A stretch of DNA of 64,000 bases from Sphingomonas sp. HITSZ_GF (GTDB taxonomy: Bacteria > Pseudomonadota > Alphaproteobacteria > Sphingomonadales > Sphingomonadaceae), in assembly GCF_029543155.1 (NCBI RefSeq), contig NZ_JARQXA010000003.1, positions 248,001 through 312,000 on the forward strand, written 5' to 3'. The notes under the pieces are model-generated. The model made no database searches and had not been told where the DNA came from. It saw nothing but the letters and a program-made list of their open reading frames with translations. Position 1 is the stretch's first letter; each line of letters starts with the position of its first letter. This document shows, one piece after another, positions 40,258 to 48,111 of the stretch. A program made the position numbers and the translations under genes.

Positions 40258-41312
40258 TCCCGCGCGCCTCCGACCTTGCCCAGCTGAGCCCGGCCAACCG
40301 CGCCAAGGTGATCTATTCCGCGGCGCAGAGCGAGCTGCAGAGCCGGTTGTGGCGCGCCGCGCTGGGCGACGGCGACAATGGCGACAAGAAGAACAACGGC
40401 CTGGGCCAGACCGGCCTGGCCGGGGATTCTCTGCTCGAGCTGCTGGGTGGCCGCATCAACGGGCAGGCCGGCGGCGTGCAGGGCTGCAATTGCGGCTGTG
40501 CCTGTGCCTGCCACCAGAAGAGCGCGGCACCGGCGAGCTTCGCCGATGACTGCATCGAGGAGCTGAAGGGCGCGATCGGCAGCGCCGCCGAGCAGAGCAG
40601 CCGCAAGATGGCCGCGACGATGAGCACCGGCGCGACCTTCTCCGCGGCAAGCGGCGCGGTGGTATCGGGCCTGTCGCTCGGCGCCAATACGCGCTTCGCC
40701 TCCGCCCTCACCCTGGCCGAGGCGCGTACCGGCATTCCCGCCACCGCGCTGGCCTCGATCGTCGATGCCGAGGCGGCCAAGACCTCCGACGGCAGCTGGA
40801 ACACGATGTCGCGCAATCCCCGGTCGAGCGCCGCGGGGCTCGGCCAGTTCCTGAGCGGCACCTGGGAACAGCTCGCCGAGACCTCGGGCACCTGGCTCAA
40901 CCAGGTCGCTTCCGAACGCGGCTGGCTCGACGGGCGCGGCAAGGTGCTCGCGGGCGCGCGCTCGGAGCTGCTGAGCCTGCGCTATGACGGCCAGGCATCG
41001 ATCCTGGGCGTCGCCGATCTCGCCAAGCTGAACCTCACCCGGCTCGAGCAATCGGGCATCCGCGTGAACACCGATGCCGAGACGCTGGCCAAGTCGGCCT
41101 ATCTCTCGCACCATCTCGGGCTGGGCGACGCCAGGAAGTTCCTGGCCGGCGGCATCGAGCCGGGCCGGGCCCGGATGCTGCTCGCCGCGCAGATCGGCGG
41201 CGGCGCGGCCGATCAACGAATCGCCGCGGCGGGCAATGCAACCCAGGCGCACCGCCAGTGGCTGCTCGGTTTTATCGACCGCAGAATTCGCCCCGAACAG
41301 TTCGCGGGCTAA
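40254..41312 (+). CDS. Flagellar lytic transglycosylase-like protein with a cysteine cluster
   Basis: A 352-residue protein. Residues about 150-290 resemble an SLT transglycosylase: ALTLAEARTGIPATALASIVDAEAAK (Glu173 a candidate catalytic residue), SRNPRSSAAGLGQFLSGTWEQLAE. Before the domain is an unusual cluster, GCNCGCACACHQ, with Cys 78, 80, 82, 84, 86 and His 87. There is no signal peptide, so export would be by the flagellar pathway or with a partner. As FlgJ here lacks a hydrolase domain, this enzyme probably opens the peptidoglycan for the rod, like SltF of Rhodobacter. Coupled to fliJ by an ATGA overlap. Confidence 0.75.
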   Translation: MIPRASDLAQLSPANRAKVIYSAAQSELQSRLWRAALGDGDNGDKKNNGLGQTGLAGDSLLELLGGRINGQAGGVQGCNCGCACACHQKSAAPASFADDCIEELKGAIGSAAEQSSRKMAATMSTGATFSAASGAVVSGLSLGANTRFASALTLAEARTGIPATALASIVDAEAAKTSDGSWNTMSRNPRSSAAGLGQFLSGTWEQLAETSGTWLNQVASERGWLDGRGKVLAGARSELLSLRYDGQASILGVADLAKLNLTRLEQSGIRVNTDAETLAKSAYLSHHLGLGDARKFLAGGIEPGRARMLLAAQIGGGAADQRIAAAGNATQAHRQWLLGFIDRRIRPEQFAG

Positions 41313-41529
41313 TTTTTTTATCCTATAATGTTTTCACGGCGGTACCCGATATGACGGAAACGCCGATAAAATAGCGAATTTTCCGCATTTTAACCACGTT
41401 CATCTCCCGACGGGGAAATGCACGACTGGTAGGACTACATATAGGAATTTAAGGGATCTGTTAAAGGATTAGAGACCATGTTGCACCTGTGAACGGCGGC
41501 CAGGGCTGCCTGACTACAGGGGATAGAAC
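41313..41529 (+). promoter_or_regulatory. Promoter and long leader of the flagellar sigma-factor gene
   Basis: TATAAT (41324-41329; context TTATCCTATAATG) is about 200 bases from the sigma ATG. The leader includes tiny ORFs such as ATGACGGAAACGCCGATAAAATAG (7 codons) and a GCCGATAA (41362-41369), the FliA-type -10, although the -35 place has TACC instead of TAAA 15 bases before. AGGGGATAG is the ribosome site. I see no terminator hairpin. Confidence 0.4.
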
Positions 41530-42591
41530 ATGTCGAAGATCACGATCGCACTCGAAGCCGCAGTCGCTACAGTCATCGAGAACACGCCGAAGGACGCACC
41601 GCAAACCAATCGTCAGCGCGTCTATGTCGATCGTGCCTTCGCCCAGATCCTCAAGCTGATCGCCCCGCGCATCCGCCACTTCGTCCGCCAGTATGGCCTG
41701 ACCGCGCACTGGGAAGACGCCGAGCAGTGCTGCGCGATCGCCGTCCACCGCGCGATCGAGGCCTATGATCCCGCCAAGGCGCAGTTCACCACCTTCGTGA
41801 ACTGGCAGATCCGCGGCGAGCTGCAGAGCCTGCGTTTCCGCCTGATGACCGACCAGCGCCCCTCGGCGAAGAAGGTCGAGGCCACCACCGTTTCGCTTTC
41901 CGCCCTCGCCACTTCGCCCGACGGCGACGAGATCTCGCCCGAGGCGATGATCGAAGATGAATATGCGCTCGGCCGCACCGAAGCCGCCGCCTCCGACTAT
42001 CTCGCCGAAGGCGCCGTCGGCCAGCTCATCGACGTCTATGTTGACCAGCTCCGCAAGGTCGGCGTCGAGGCGCTGCGCCGCCGTCCCCGCCCGAAGCGCG
42101 CCGAGGCCGCGCTGCGCCGCGCCGAGGGCCCGCGCCTGCGCACCGCCACCCACGGCATCGATCCGGCCGAGCTGGAGAAGCTCGAGGCCAAGCTGGCCCG
42201 CGACCGCGAGATCGTCGAGCGCCGCGTGTTCCAGACCGCCACGCTCGACGACCTCTCGCTCGACACCGGCGTGACCAAGGAGCGTGTCCGCCAGATCACC
42301 AAGCGCGCCGCCAAGGCGATCGCCGAGATCGCCGCCAAGGATCCGCGCTTCGCGGTGATGGCCGAATATGGCCAGCCGGGCGCGCCCAAGCGCCGCCAGC
42401 CGGCGCCGGCATTGCGCACCTCGCTGCTGCCCGACGCCAGCCTGCCGCACAACCGCCTGGCCAGCGTGCGCGCCGTCGATCCGGCGACGCTCAGCCCGGT
42501 CATCGCCGCCAACGCCGTCCAGTCGGCCGAGCGCGTCGAGGCGGTACAGCTGGCGGTTGCGCCGGCTCCGTCGAGCGCGTCGCTCCACTGA
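41530..42591 (+). CDS. Atypical sigma-70-family factor linked to the flagellar cluster
   Basis: A 353-residue protein. Residues about 40-103 match sigma region 2: LKLIAPRIRHFVRQYGL, EDAEQCCAIAVHRAIEAYDPAKAQFTTFVNWQIRGELQSLR. Residues about 228-268 match region 4: TLDDLSLDTGVTKERVRQITKRAAKAI. Region 3 is not recognisable; instead there is a linker of about 125 residues with an acidic and then an Arg-rich segment. The C-terminus carries an extra 85 residues. The length and layout differ from FliA (about 240 residues). It ends the flagellar cluster and has a CCTATAAT element, so it may both drive and be driven by that promoter class (inference). Confidence 0.8.
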   Translation: MSKITIALEAAVATVIENTPKDAPQTNRQRVYVDRAFAQILKLIAPRIRHFVRQYGLTAHWEDAEQCCAIAVHRAIEAYDPAKAQFTTFVNWQIRGELQSLRFRLMTDQRPSAKKVEATTVSLSALATSPDGDEISPEAMIEDEYALGRTEAAASDYLAEGAVGQLIDVYVDQLRKVGVEALRRRPRPKRAEAALRRAEGPRLRTATHGIDPAELEKLEAKLARDREIVERRVFQTATLDDLSLDTGVTKERVRQITKRAAKAIAEIAAKDPRFAVMAEYGQPGAPKRRQPAPALRTSLLPDASLPHNRLASVRAVDPATLSPVIAANAVQSAERVEAVQLAVAPAPSSASLH

Positions 42592-42624
42592 TCGCATCGG
42601 ACCGCCACCCCCGGCACTACCCAT

Positions 42625-42632
42625 CCTGTAAT
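42625..42632 (+). promoter_or_regulatory. -10 element of the 171-residue hypothetical gene
   Basis: CCTGTAAT in the context CCCATCCTGTAATGC, about 25 bases before the accepted ATG; one base different from the flagellar consensus. Confidence 0.4.
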
Positions 42633-42656
42633 GCTCTCAGGAGCATGGAGGAACCG

Positions 42657-43172
42657 ATGCACAGCAATTTCGACTGGCGCGACGCCGGCGAGCCCCATGG
42701 GACGCTGCCGCGGCCCAACCACCGCCTGACCGCGCTCGCCCAGGACGTCGCCCGCCTGGCCCAGCCGCTGCTGCCCGCCGGCAGCGACCTGTTCCTGGGC
42801 CTGGAGGCAACCGCGGACGGCCAGATCCACCTGCTCTGGTGGCGCCAGCGCGACTTCAAGCGCGTCGCCACCATCTCGGCGACGCCCGATGCCTTCTGCC
42901 CGGAAGACACCGACGAAGGCGCGCTGCAGGAGGCGGCCGCGGCGCTGCTCGATTATCTTGCCGGCCGCTGGCCCAGCCCGCCCGAGGCGCTCGGCGTGGT
43001 GACCGATGGCGTGGGCGTGGCCTTCGCCCCCGATCATCCCGCCCCGTCGGCCGAAGGCTGGCTGCTCCGCCACGCCATCGGCGAGAGCACGCTGGCGATG
43101 ATCCTGGATCTGGATCCGGCCGGGCCGTGCGGCCTGCTTTCAGGGTCGCAAGCGGAAGGAACGTTCCACTAA
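42657..43172 (+). CDS. Hypothetical protein of 171 residues
   Basis: I do not recognise a family. The ATG chosen follows GGAGGAA; another ATG 12 bases upstream is less well placed. The protein begins MHSNFDWRDAGEPHGTLPRPNHRLTALAQDVARLAQPLLPAGSD and has a beta-rich middle (LFLGLEATADGQIHLLWWRQRDFKRVATI) and a helix EGALQEAAAALLDYLAGRW. No export signal. The upstream element resembles the flagellar promoter class, and the gene lies directly behind the sigma-factor gene, so a role in the same regulon is possible. GGAACGTTCC near the stop is a 10-bp palindrome inside the coding region. Confidence 0.6.
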   Translation: MHSNFDWRDAGEPHGTLPRPNHRLTALAQDVARLAQPLLPAGSDLFLGLEATADGQIHLLWWRQRDFKRVATISATPDAFCPEDTDEGALQEAAAALLDYLAGRWPSPPEALGVVTDGVGVAFAPDHPAPSAEGWLLRHAIGESTLAMILDLDPAGPCGLLSGSQAEGTFH

Positions 43173-43199
43173 CGGAATGTTGTTTACCTTGTATTATCC

Positions 43200-43215
43200 T
43201 TGAATTGCTTCAAGA
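43200..43215. promoter_or_regulatory. Inverted repeat upstream of the XRE-type gene
   Basis: CTTGAA-TTGC-TTCAAG, perfect 6-bp arms, about 27 bases ahead of the start codon. A possible autoregulatory operator. Confidence 0.35.
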
Positions 43216-43241
43216 TACCCCGCCTAAGGAAAGGGTGGGGA

Positions 43242-44357
43242 ATGGGAAGCGCGAACGGTAGGGGCAAGATGCGGTCAGGGACTGCAGGCGAACCCATGAT
43301 CGATTTCAATCGTGCAATAGTATTTCCAAACCATGTCCGCGAGCAGCGGCAGCGGAATGGATTCTCGAAACTTCTTCGCCTTTCCGCAATTATCCCTGAG
43401 ATACCTTATATTCGTCTTTCGAAGATCGAGCGGGGCGAGGTGGTGGCGCGGCCGGACGAGCTGCGCCGCATCGCCGCCGCGCTCGGCATCGCGCCGACCG
43501 ACCTGCTGATCGACATCGACGCGCCGGGCTTCGACATCGCGGCCTGGGCCGAACCGTTCGGCGACGGGGCCGAGCTCGACCTGGTGGAAGAACGGTTCGC
43601 GGTGCTGCTCGGCGCTGCGGTGCGCGCGCGCCGCACGCTCGATCGCGAGCTGACCATTGCCGTGATCGAACGCGATTTCGGCCTGCCCCCGGTCAATCTC
43701 TCGCGCATCGAGAACGCCCAGAAGCATTTCGGCCGCTGGAACGCCGCGGTCCAGCAATCGCTCTACGCGCTGTTCGGCGTGGCCGGGGAAGCCGCGTTGC
43801 GCGAAGGCGTGGAGCAACGCCACGCCGCAGGCCAGCTCGACAGCTTCCTCGCCGGCATCGCCAATCCCGAGGCCCGGCACGCGCGCACGCGTGAGAAGAT
43901 CGCCGAGCTCCGGGCGGCTCTCGAGGGCCAGGCGCCCGCACCGGCGCCCGCTGCCACGGCAATGCCGCTGCCCGCAGGCGGCCCGGTGGCGGCGCTCCAT
44001 CTCGTGCCGGTCTATGGCGCGCCGCGCCCGAACGGGCTGATCGGCAACCAGCCGACCGGCGAGACCGTCGAGGCGCCGCACATCGCCGGCCCGCGTGCCT
44101 TCGGCCTCAAGGTCGGCCGCGCCACGCTGGGCGGCGGCCTGCCTGCCCAGGCCACCGTCGTCGCCGATCCGGATCGGCTGCCGGTACCTGGCGGCCTCGT
44201 CGCGCTGCGCGACGGCGAGGACTGGCGGCTGCTCTCGGTCGCCTCGGGCCGCGACGGGCGGATGATCGGCTACAGCGTCAATCCCGATCTGGAAGTGTCG
44301 CTCGACGATTGCGATCCGGCGAGCCTGGCCGCGATCATCTCCGCCGTCTTCCTCTGA
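43242..44357 (+). CDS. XRE-type regulator with two helix-turn-helix-like units
   Basis: The ATG after GGAAAGGGTGGGGA gives 371 residues; ATGs 27 and 54 bases downstream are alternatives. An XRE-like domain lies near the N-terminus (LSAIIPEIPYIRLSKIERGEVVARPDELRRIAAALGIAPTDLL). A second, weaker unit follows (LTIAVIERDFGLPPVNLSRIENAQKHFGRWNAAVQQSLYALFG). The C-terminus (LPAQATVVADPDRLPVPGGLVALRDGEDWRLLSVASGRDGRMIGYSVN) resembles the S24/LexA fold but lacks a visible catalytic Ser-Met motif. The first 150 bases are clearly less GC-rich than the surroundings, which may indicate recent acquisition. Targets unknown; it may control the neighbouring flagellar genes. Confidence 0.65.
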   Translation: MGSANGRGKMRSGTAGEPMIDFNRAIVFPNHVREQRQRNGFSKLLRLSAIIPEIPYIRLSKIERGEVVARPDELRRIAAALGIAPTDLLIDIDAPGFDIAAWAEPFGDGAELDLVEERFAVLLGAAVRARRTLDRELTIAVIERDFGLPPVNLSRIENAQKHFGRWNAAVQQSLYALFGVAGEAALREGVEQRHAAGQLDSFLAGIANPEARHARTREKIAELRAALEGQAPAPAPAATAMPLPAGGPVAALHLVPVYGAPRPNGLIGNQPTGETVEAPHIAGPRAFGLKVGRATLGGGLPAQATVVADPDRLPVPGGLVALRDGEDWRLLSVASGRDGRMIGYSVNPDLEVSLDDCDPASLAAIISAVFL

Positions 44358-44385
44358 TCGCTGCGCCTTGCTAGGGCAGGCGCCC

Positions 44386-45057
44386 ATGGGGATCATCGTC
44401 GCGATCGAGGGCGCCGACGGCGTCGGCAAGAACACCACTTCGCGCCTGCTCTGCGAGACGCTGCAGGCTGCGGGCAAGCGCGCGACCGTGATCGGCTTCC
44501 CGCGCTATGGCGAGACCGTGGCGGGAGTGACGATCGGCCGGTACCTGGCCGGCGACATGCCCGTGCCGGTGAGCCCGCACGCCGCCGCGACGCTCTATGC
44601 ACTCGACCGGTTCGAGTGGCGCGACGCGATCCTCGCGGCCGTCGCGGCGCATGATGTGCTGATCTTCGATCGCTATGTCGCCTCGAACATGGCCTATCAG
44701 GGCGCGCGCGTGCCGCCGGAGGAGAGCCGGGCGCTGATGGAGTGGATCCTGGCGCTCGAGACCGGCCAGTTCGCGCTGCCCGCCCCTGCCCTGTCGATCT
44801 ATCTCGACACGCCCTGGGATCTGGCGCGCACACTGATCCTGCAAAAGGCCGAGCGCAGCTATACCGCCAAGAGCTTCGACGAATATGAGGCGGACGTGGC
44901 GCTACAGCAGCGCGTCCGGGCCAACTACGAGTCGATCGTCGGTGCGAACCTGCTCGGACCCTGGCAGATCGTGCACGCCAGCGCCGAGGGCACGATGCGG
45001 GCGCCTGGCGATATCGTCGGCGATATCCTCGATCACATCGCGAAGCTGCCGGAATAG
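44386..45057 (+). CDS. tmk: Thymidylate kinase (dTMP kinase)
   Basis: A 223-residue protein. P-loop EGADGVGKNTTSRLL near the N-terminus, with Asn where most family members have Ser/Thr. The Tmk motif FDRYVASNMAYQGAR (DRY) and the lid region KAERSYTAKSFDEYEAD are present, along with IYLDTPWDLARTLI. The enzyme phosphorylates dTMP for DNA synthesis. I use the ATG that places the P-loop at residue 7-20; an upstream in-frame ATG has no ribosome site. Neighbours are unrelated to nucleotide metabolism, and I cannot tell whether it is the only tmk in the genome. Confidence 0.88.
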   Translation: MGIIVAIEGADGVGKNTTSRLLCETLQAAGKRATVIGFPRYGETVAGVTIGRYLAGDMPVPVSPHAAATLYALDRFEWRDAILAAVAAHDVLIFDRYVASNMAYQGARVPPEESRALMEWILALETGQFALPAPALSIYLDTPWDLARTLILQKAERSYTAKSFDEYEADVALQQRVRANYESIVGANLLGPWQIVHASAEGTMRAPGDIVGDILDHIAKLPE

Positions 45058-45081
45058 CACCGGAAAGGGACTGGCAGCGGC

Positions 45082-45121
45082 TTGACAGCCTACCCCGCGA
45101 GGCAGCATGGTAGCGCTATCA
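45082..45121 (+). promoter_or_regulatory. xylX promoter with LacI-type operator
   Basis: TTGACA (45082-45087) is followed after 20 bases by the palindromic operator TGGTAGCGCTATCA (45108-45121). The same 14 bases (as reverse complement) occur at the GH3 promoter at 55329-55342 with nearly the same spacing. The operator overlaps the expected -10 region, as needed for repression. Confidence 0.75.
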
Positions 45122-45147
45122 AAAACAGAGTTTGGGGCGAGAGGATC

Positions 45148-46272
45148 TTGAACGCGTCTCCGGCGGAAATGCTGCCTGTCGATTATTCCGAAGCGGTTCT
45201 GGTTGGCCGCGTCCTGACCGGCGCGGGCCCCAGCCCCGTGATCCTGCGCGGCGGACGCATCTACGACGTCTCGGCGACCGCTCCCACCGTTTCCGACCTG
45301 CTCGACCTTCCCGATCCGGCGAGCGCCGCAGGCACCGACATCGGCGCGGTGTCCGAAATTGGTAGCGATACCGGCCCCGTGCTGCTCGCGCCGATCGACC
45401 TGCAATGCGTCAAGGCCTGCGGCGTGACCTTCGCGCTCTCGGCGATCGAGCGGGTGATCGAGGAGCGCGCGCGCGGCGATGCCGACAAGGCATCCGAGAT
45501 CCGCGGCGACCTGGAAGCCAAGGTGGGATCGGGCATCCGCTCGGTCGTCCCCGGCACGCCCGAGGCGGCGAACCTCAAGGCCGCGCTGATCGAGGCGGGC
45601 ATGTGGTCGCAATATCTGGAAGTCGCGATCGGCCCGGATGCCGAGGTGTTCACCAAGGCGCCGGTGCTCTCCGCGGTAGGCACGGGTGCCGATATCGGCG
45701 TTCGATCGGACAGCGACTGGAACAACCCCGAGCCCGAAGTGGTGCTGATCGTCGACAAGACCGGTACGCCCAGGGGGGCGACGCTGGGCAACGACGTAAA
45801 CCTGCGCGACTTCGAGGGGCGCAGCGCGCTGCTGCTCGGCAAGGCCAAGGACAACAACGCCTCGACCGCGCTGGGGCCGTTCATCCGCCTGTTCGACGCC
45901 AGCTTCACGATGGACGATGTCCGCCAGGCGCAGGTCGACCTGGTGATCGACGGGCCGGAAGGCTACCGGCTCGAGGGCGCCAACAAGATGAGCCAGATCA
46001 GCCGCGATCCCACCGACCTGGTCCGCCAGGCGCTGAGCGAACACCAGTATCCCGACGGCTTCGCGCTGTTCCTGGGCACGCTGTTCGCCCCGATCCAGGA
46101 CCGCGACCATCCCGGCCGCGGCTTCACCCACAAGGACGGCGACGTGGTGCGCATCTCGAGCCCCAGGCTCGGCAGCCTCGTCAACCGCGTCACCACCTCC
46201 AAGGCCGCTGCGCCCTGGACCTTCGGCATCCGCGAACTGATGCGCAACCTGGCGGGCCGCGGCCTGCTATGA
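45148..46272 (+). CDS. xylX: 2-keto-3-deoxy-D-xylonate dehydratase (FAH family), XylX-like
   Basis: A 374-residue protein. TTG start preceded by GAGAGG; the resulting N-terminus (LPVDYSEAVLVGRVLTGAGPSPVILRGGRIYDVSATAPTVSDLLDL) aligns with Caulobacter XylX as I remember it. The C-terminal part is the fumarylacetoacetate hydrolase fold with the metal site around NNPEPEVVLIVDKTG and LGNDVNLRDFEGRSALLLGKAKDNN. In the Weimberg pathway it dehydrates 2-keto-3-deoxyxylonate to alpha-ketoglutarate semialdehyde. First gene of xylX-xylB-xylC, with a LacI-type operator upstream. An ATG 21 bases later is an alternative start. Confidence 0.86.
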   Translation: MNASPAEMLPVDYSEAVLVGRVLTGAGPSPVILRGGRIYDVSATAPTVSDLLDLPDPASAAGTDIGAVSEIGSDTGPVLLAPIDLQCVKACGVTFALSAIERVIEERARGDADKASEIRGDLEAKVGSGIRSVVPGTPEAANLKAALIEAGMWSQYLEVAIGPDAEVFTKAPVLSAVGTGADIGVRSDSDWNNPEPEVVLIVDKTGTPRGATLGNDVNLRDFEGRSALLLGKAKDNNASTALGPFIRLFDASFTMDDVRQAQVDLVIDGPEGYRLEGANKMSQISRDPTDLVRQALSEHQYPDGFALFLGTLFAPIQDRDHPGRGFTHKDGDVVRISSPRLGSLVNRVTTSKAAAPWTFGIRELMRNLAGRGLL

Positions 46273-46320
46273 GCGCGCTGCCCGGACACCCAACACGCTT
46301 TTCCAAGGTATTCTTTTCTC

Positions 46321-47118
46321 ATGTCGGAAGCTGATCCCATGACCGTGACCAACAGCCGCGATCAGCGCGCCGCCTATCCCAGCCTGAAGGGCAAGCGGGT
46401 GCTGATCACCGGCGGCGGATCGGGCATCGGCGCCGGGCTGGTCGAAGGCTTTGTCCGCCAGGGTGCCGACGTGACCTTCTTCGACATCGCCGAGGCGGAT
46501 TCCAGGGCGCTGGTGGAGAGCCTGTCGGGCGAACCGCAGCCGCCCGTGTTCGAGCCGTGCGACCTGACCGACGTGGCCGGCGCCCAGGCCAAGATCGCGC
46601 GATTGATCGAGGATTTCGGCGCCTTCGACGTGCTGATCAACAACGCCGCCAATGACGACCGCCACAGCATCGAGGAAGTGACGGAAGCCTATTGGGAAAA
46701 CCGGATCAACGTGAACCTGAAGCACCTGTTCTTCTGCGCCCAGGCGGTGATCCCGGGGATGAAGGCCAAGGGCGCCGGCGTGATCATCAACATGGGCTCG
46801 ATCTCGTGGCACCTCGCGCTGGAGGGGCTGATCCTCTACCAGACCGCCAAGGCCGGGATCGAGGGGCTGACCCGCAGCATGGCGCGCGACCTGGGGCCGG
46901 ACAATATCCGCTCGGTCTGCATCGTGCCGGGCAATGTGAAGACCCCGCGCCAGATGAAATGGTACACGCCCGAGGGCGAGGCCGAGATCGTCAACGCCCA
47001 GTGCCTGAAGGGCCGGCTGGTACCCGAGGACATCGCCGCGATGGCGCTGTTCCTCGCCTCCGACGATGCCCGGCTGGTGACCGGCCACGAGTATTTCGTC
47101 GACGCGGGCTGGCGCTGA
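46321..47118 (+). CDS. xylB: D-xylose dehydrogenase (SDR family), XylB-like
   Basis: A 265-residue short-chain dehydrogenase. NAD-binding GGGSGIGAG, NNA motif (LINNAANDDRH), catalytic Ser in INMGSISWHLALEG, and the YxxxK pair in YQTAKAG. The segments YPSLKGKRVLITGGGSGIGAG, KTPRQMKWYTPEGEAEIV and AQCLKGRLVPEDIAA are close to Caulobacter XylB as I recall it. It oxidises D-xylose to xylonolactone with NAD. A start 18 bases downstream (ATG after GGAAG) is equally possible. Located between xylX and xylC. Confidence 0.9.
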   Translation: MSEADPMTVTNSRDQRAAYPSLKGKRVLITGGGSGIGAGLVEGFVRQGADVTFFDIAEADSRALVESLSGEPQPPVFEPCDLTDVAGAQAKIARLIEDFGAFDVLINNAANDDRHSIEEVTEAYWENRINVNLKHLFFCAQAVIPGMKAKGAGVIINMGSISWHLALEGLILYQTAKAGIEGLTRSMARDLGPDNIRSVCIVPGNVKTPRQMKWYTPEGEAEIVNAQCLKGRLVPEDIAAMALFLASDDARLVTGHEYFVDAGWR

Positions 47119-47121
47119 GCC

Positions 47122-48009
47122 ATGGGCGTGGTGACGTCGGCGCCAGAGAGCGTCTGGTCGCTCGCCGCGCCCCTGCTCGAAGGACCCGTCTGGGTGGCGC
47201 GCGACGCCGCGCTGTGGTTCGTCGACATCAAGGGCCACAAGGTCCATCGCTACGACCCTGCGAACGGTGACAAGCGCAGCTGGGACGCCCCGGCGCAGGT
47301 GGGCTTCGTGCTGCCTGCCGAGAGCGGCGGGTTCGTCGCCGGGCTGCAGACCGGGCTCGCCCGCTTCAACCCCGTGGACGGCAGCTTCACCCCGCTGGTC
47401 GACCCCGAGCCGCACCTGCCGGGCAACCGGCTGAACGACGCCACCGTCGATCCGCAGGGCCGGCTGTGGCTGGGCACGATGGACGACAGCGAGGCGGCGG
47501 ACAGCGGAGCGATCTACCGGCTGGCGGCGGACGGCACCTGCCTGGCGTCGAGCCCGCCCTGCTCGATCACCAACGGCCCCGCGGTGAGCCCCGACGGCAG
47601 GACGCTCTACCATATCGACACGCTGGGCGGGGTGATCTTCGCCTGCGACCTGGGCGCCGATGGCAACCTGACCAACCGGCGGGAATTCGCCCGCATTTCC
47701 AATGAGGAAGGCTATCCCGACGGGCCGACGGTGGATGCCGAGGGCTGCCTGTGGGTGGGCCTCTACAAGGGATCGGCGGTGCGGCGCTATTCGCCGGCGG
47801 GCGAACTGCTGGAAGTCGTCGCCTTCCAGGTGGATGCCATCACCAAGATCGCCTTTGGCGGGCCCGACCTGAAGACCGTGTTCGCTACCACCGCCAACAA
47901 GCATCTGAGCCCCGAGGAAAAGGCCGCAAACCCCCGCGCGGGCGACCTTTTCTCCTTCACCGTCTCGGTGCCGGGGGTGGCGGGTACGCTGATCCGCGAA
48001 GGCGCCTGA
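47122..48009 (+). CDS. xylC: Xylonolactonase (SMP-30/gluconolaconase family), XylC-like
   Basis: A 295-residue six-bladed propeller enzyme. Metal-binding residues are recognisable in LLEGPVWVARDAALWFVDIK (Glu), NRLNDATVDPQGRLWLGTMDD (Asn), SITNGPAVSPDGRTLYHIDT (Asn) and GYPDGPTVDAEGCLWVGLYKG (Asp). It hydrolyses xylonolactone to xylonate, the second step of the Weimberg pathway. It begins 3 bases after the xylB stop, so it belongs to the xylX operon. Confidence 0.88.
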   Translation: MGVVTSAPESVWSLAAPLLEGPVWVARDAALWFVDIKGHKVHRYDPANGDKRSWDAPAQVGFVLPAESGGFVAGLQTGLARFNPVDGSFTPLVDPEPHLPGNRLNDATVDPQGRLWLGTMDDSEAADSGAIYRLAADGTCLASSPPCSITNGPAVSPDGRTLYHIDTLGGVIFACDLGADGNLTNRREFARISNEEGYPDGPTVDAEGCLWVGLYKGSAVRRYSPAGELLEVVAFQVDAITKIAFGGPDLKTVFATTANKHLSPEEKAANPRAGDLFSFTVSVPGVAGTLIREGA

Positions 48010-48062
48010 GCGGACACTTAAGGTTGCGAAGGTTGCGCGGGTCAGGGCCTCCTCCAGTCGGA

Positions 48063-48083
48063 ATAGTCAATTTAATTGACTAT
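48063..48083. promoter_or_regulatory. MarR-type operator ahead of the marR gene
   Basis: A perfect palindrome with 10-bp arms ATAGTCAATT mirrored around one central T. It covers the TTGACT (48077-48082) that would serve as a -35 box, with TAAACG 17 bases later as a weak -10. It is about 29 bases ahead of the MarR start and fits autorepression. Confidence 0.65.
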
Positions 48084-48111
48084 CAAGTTTTTGGACTGTA
48101 AACGGGCTTTC

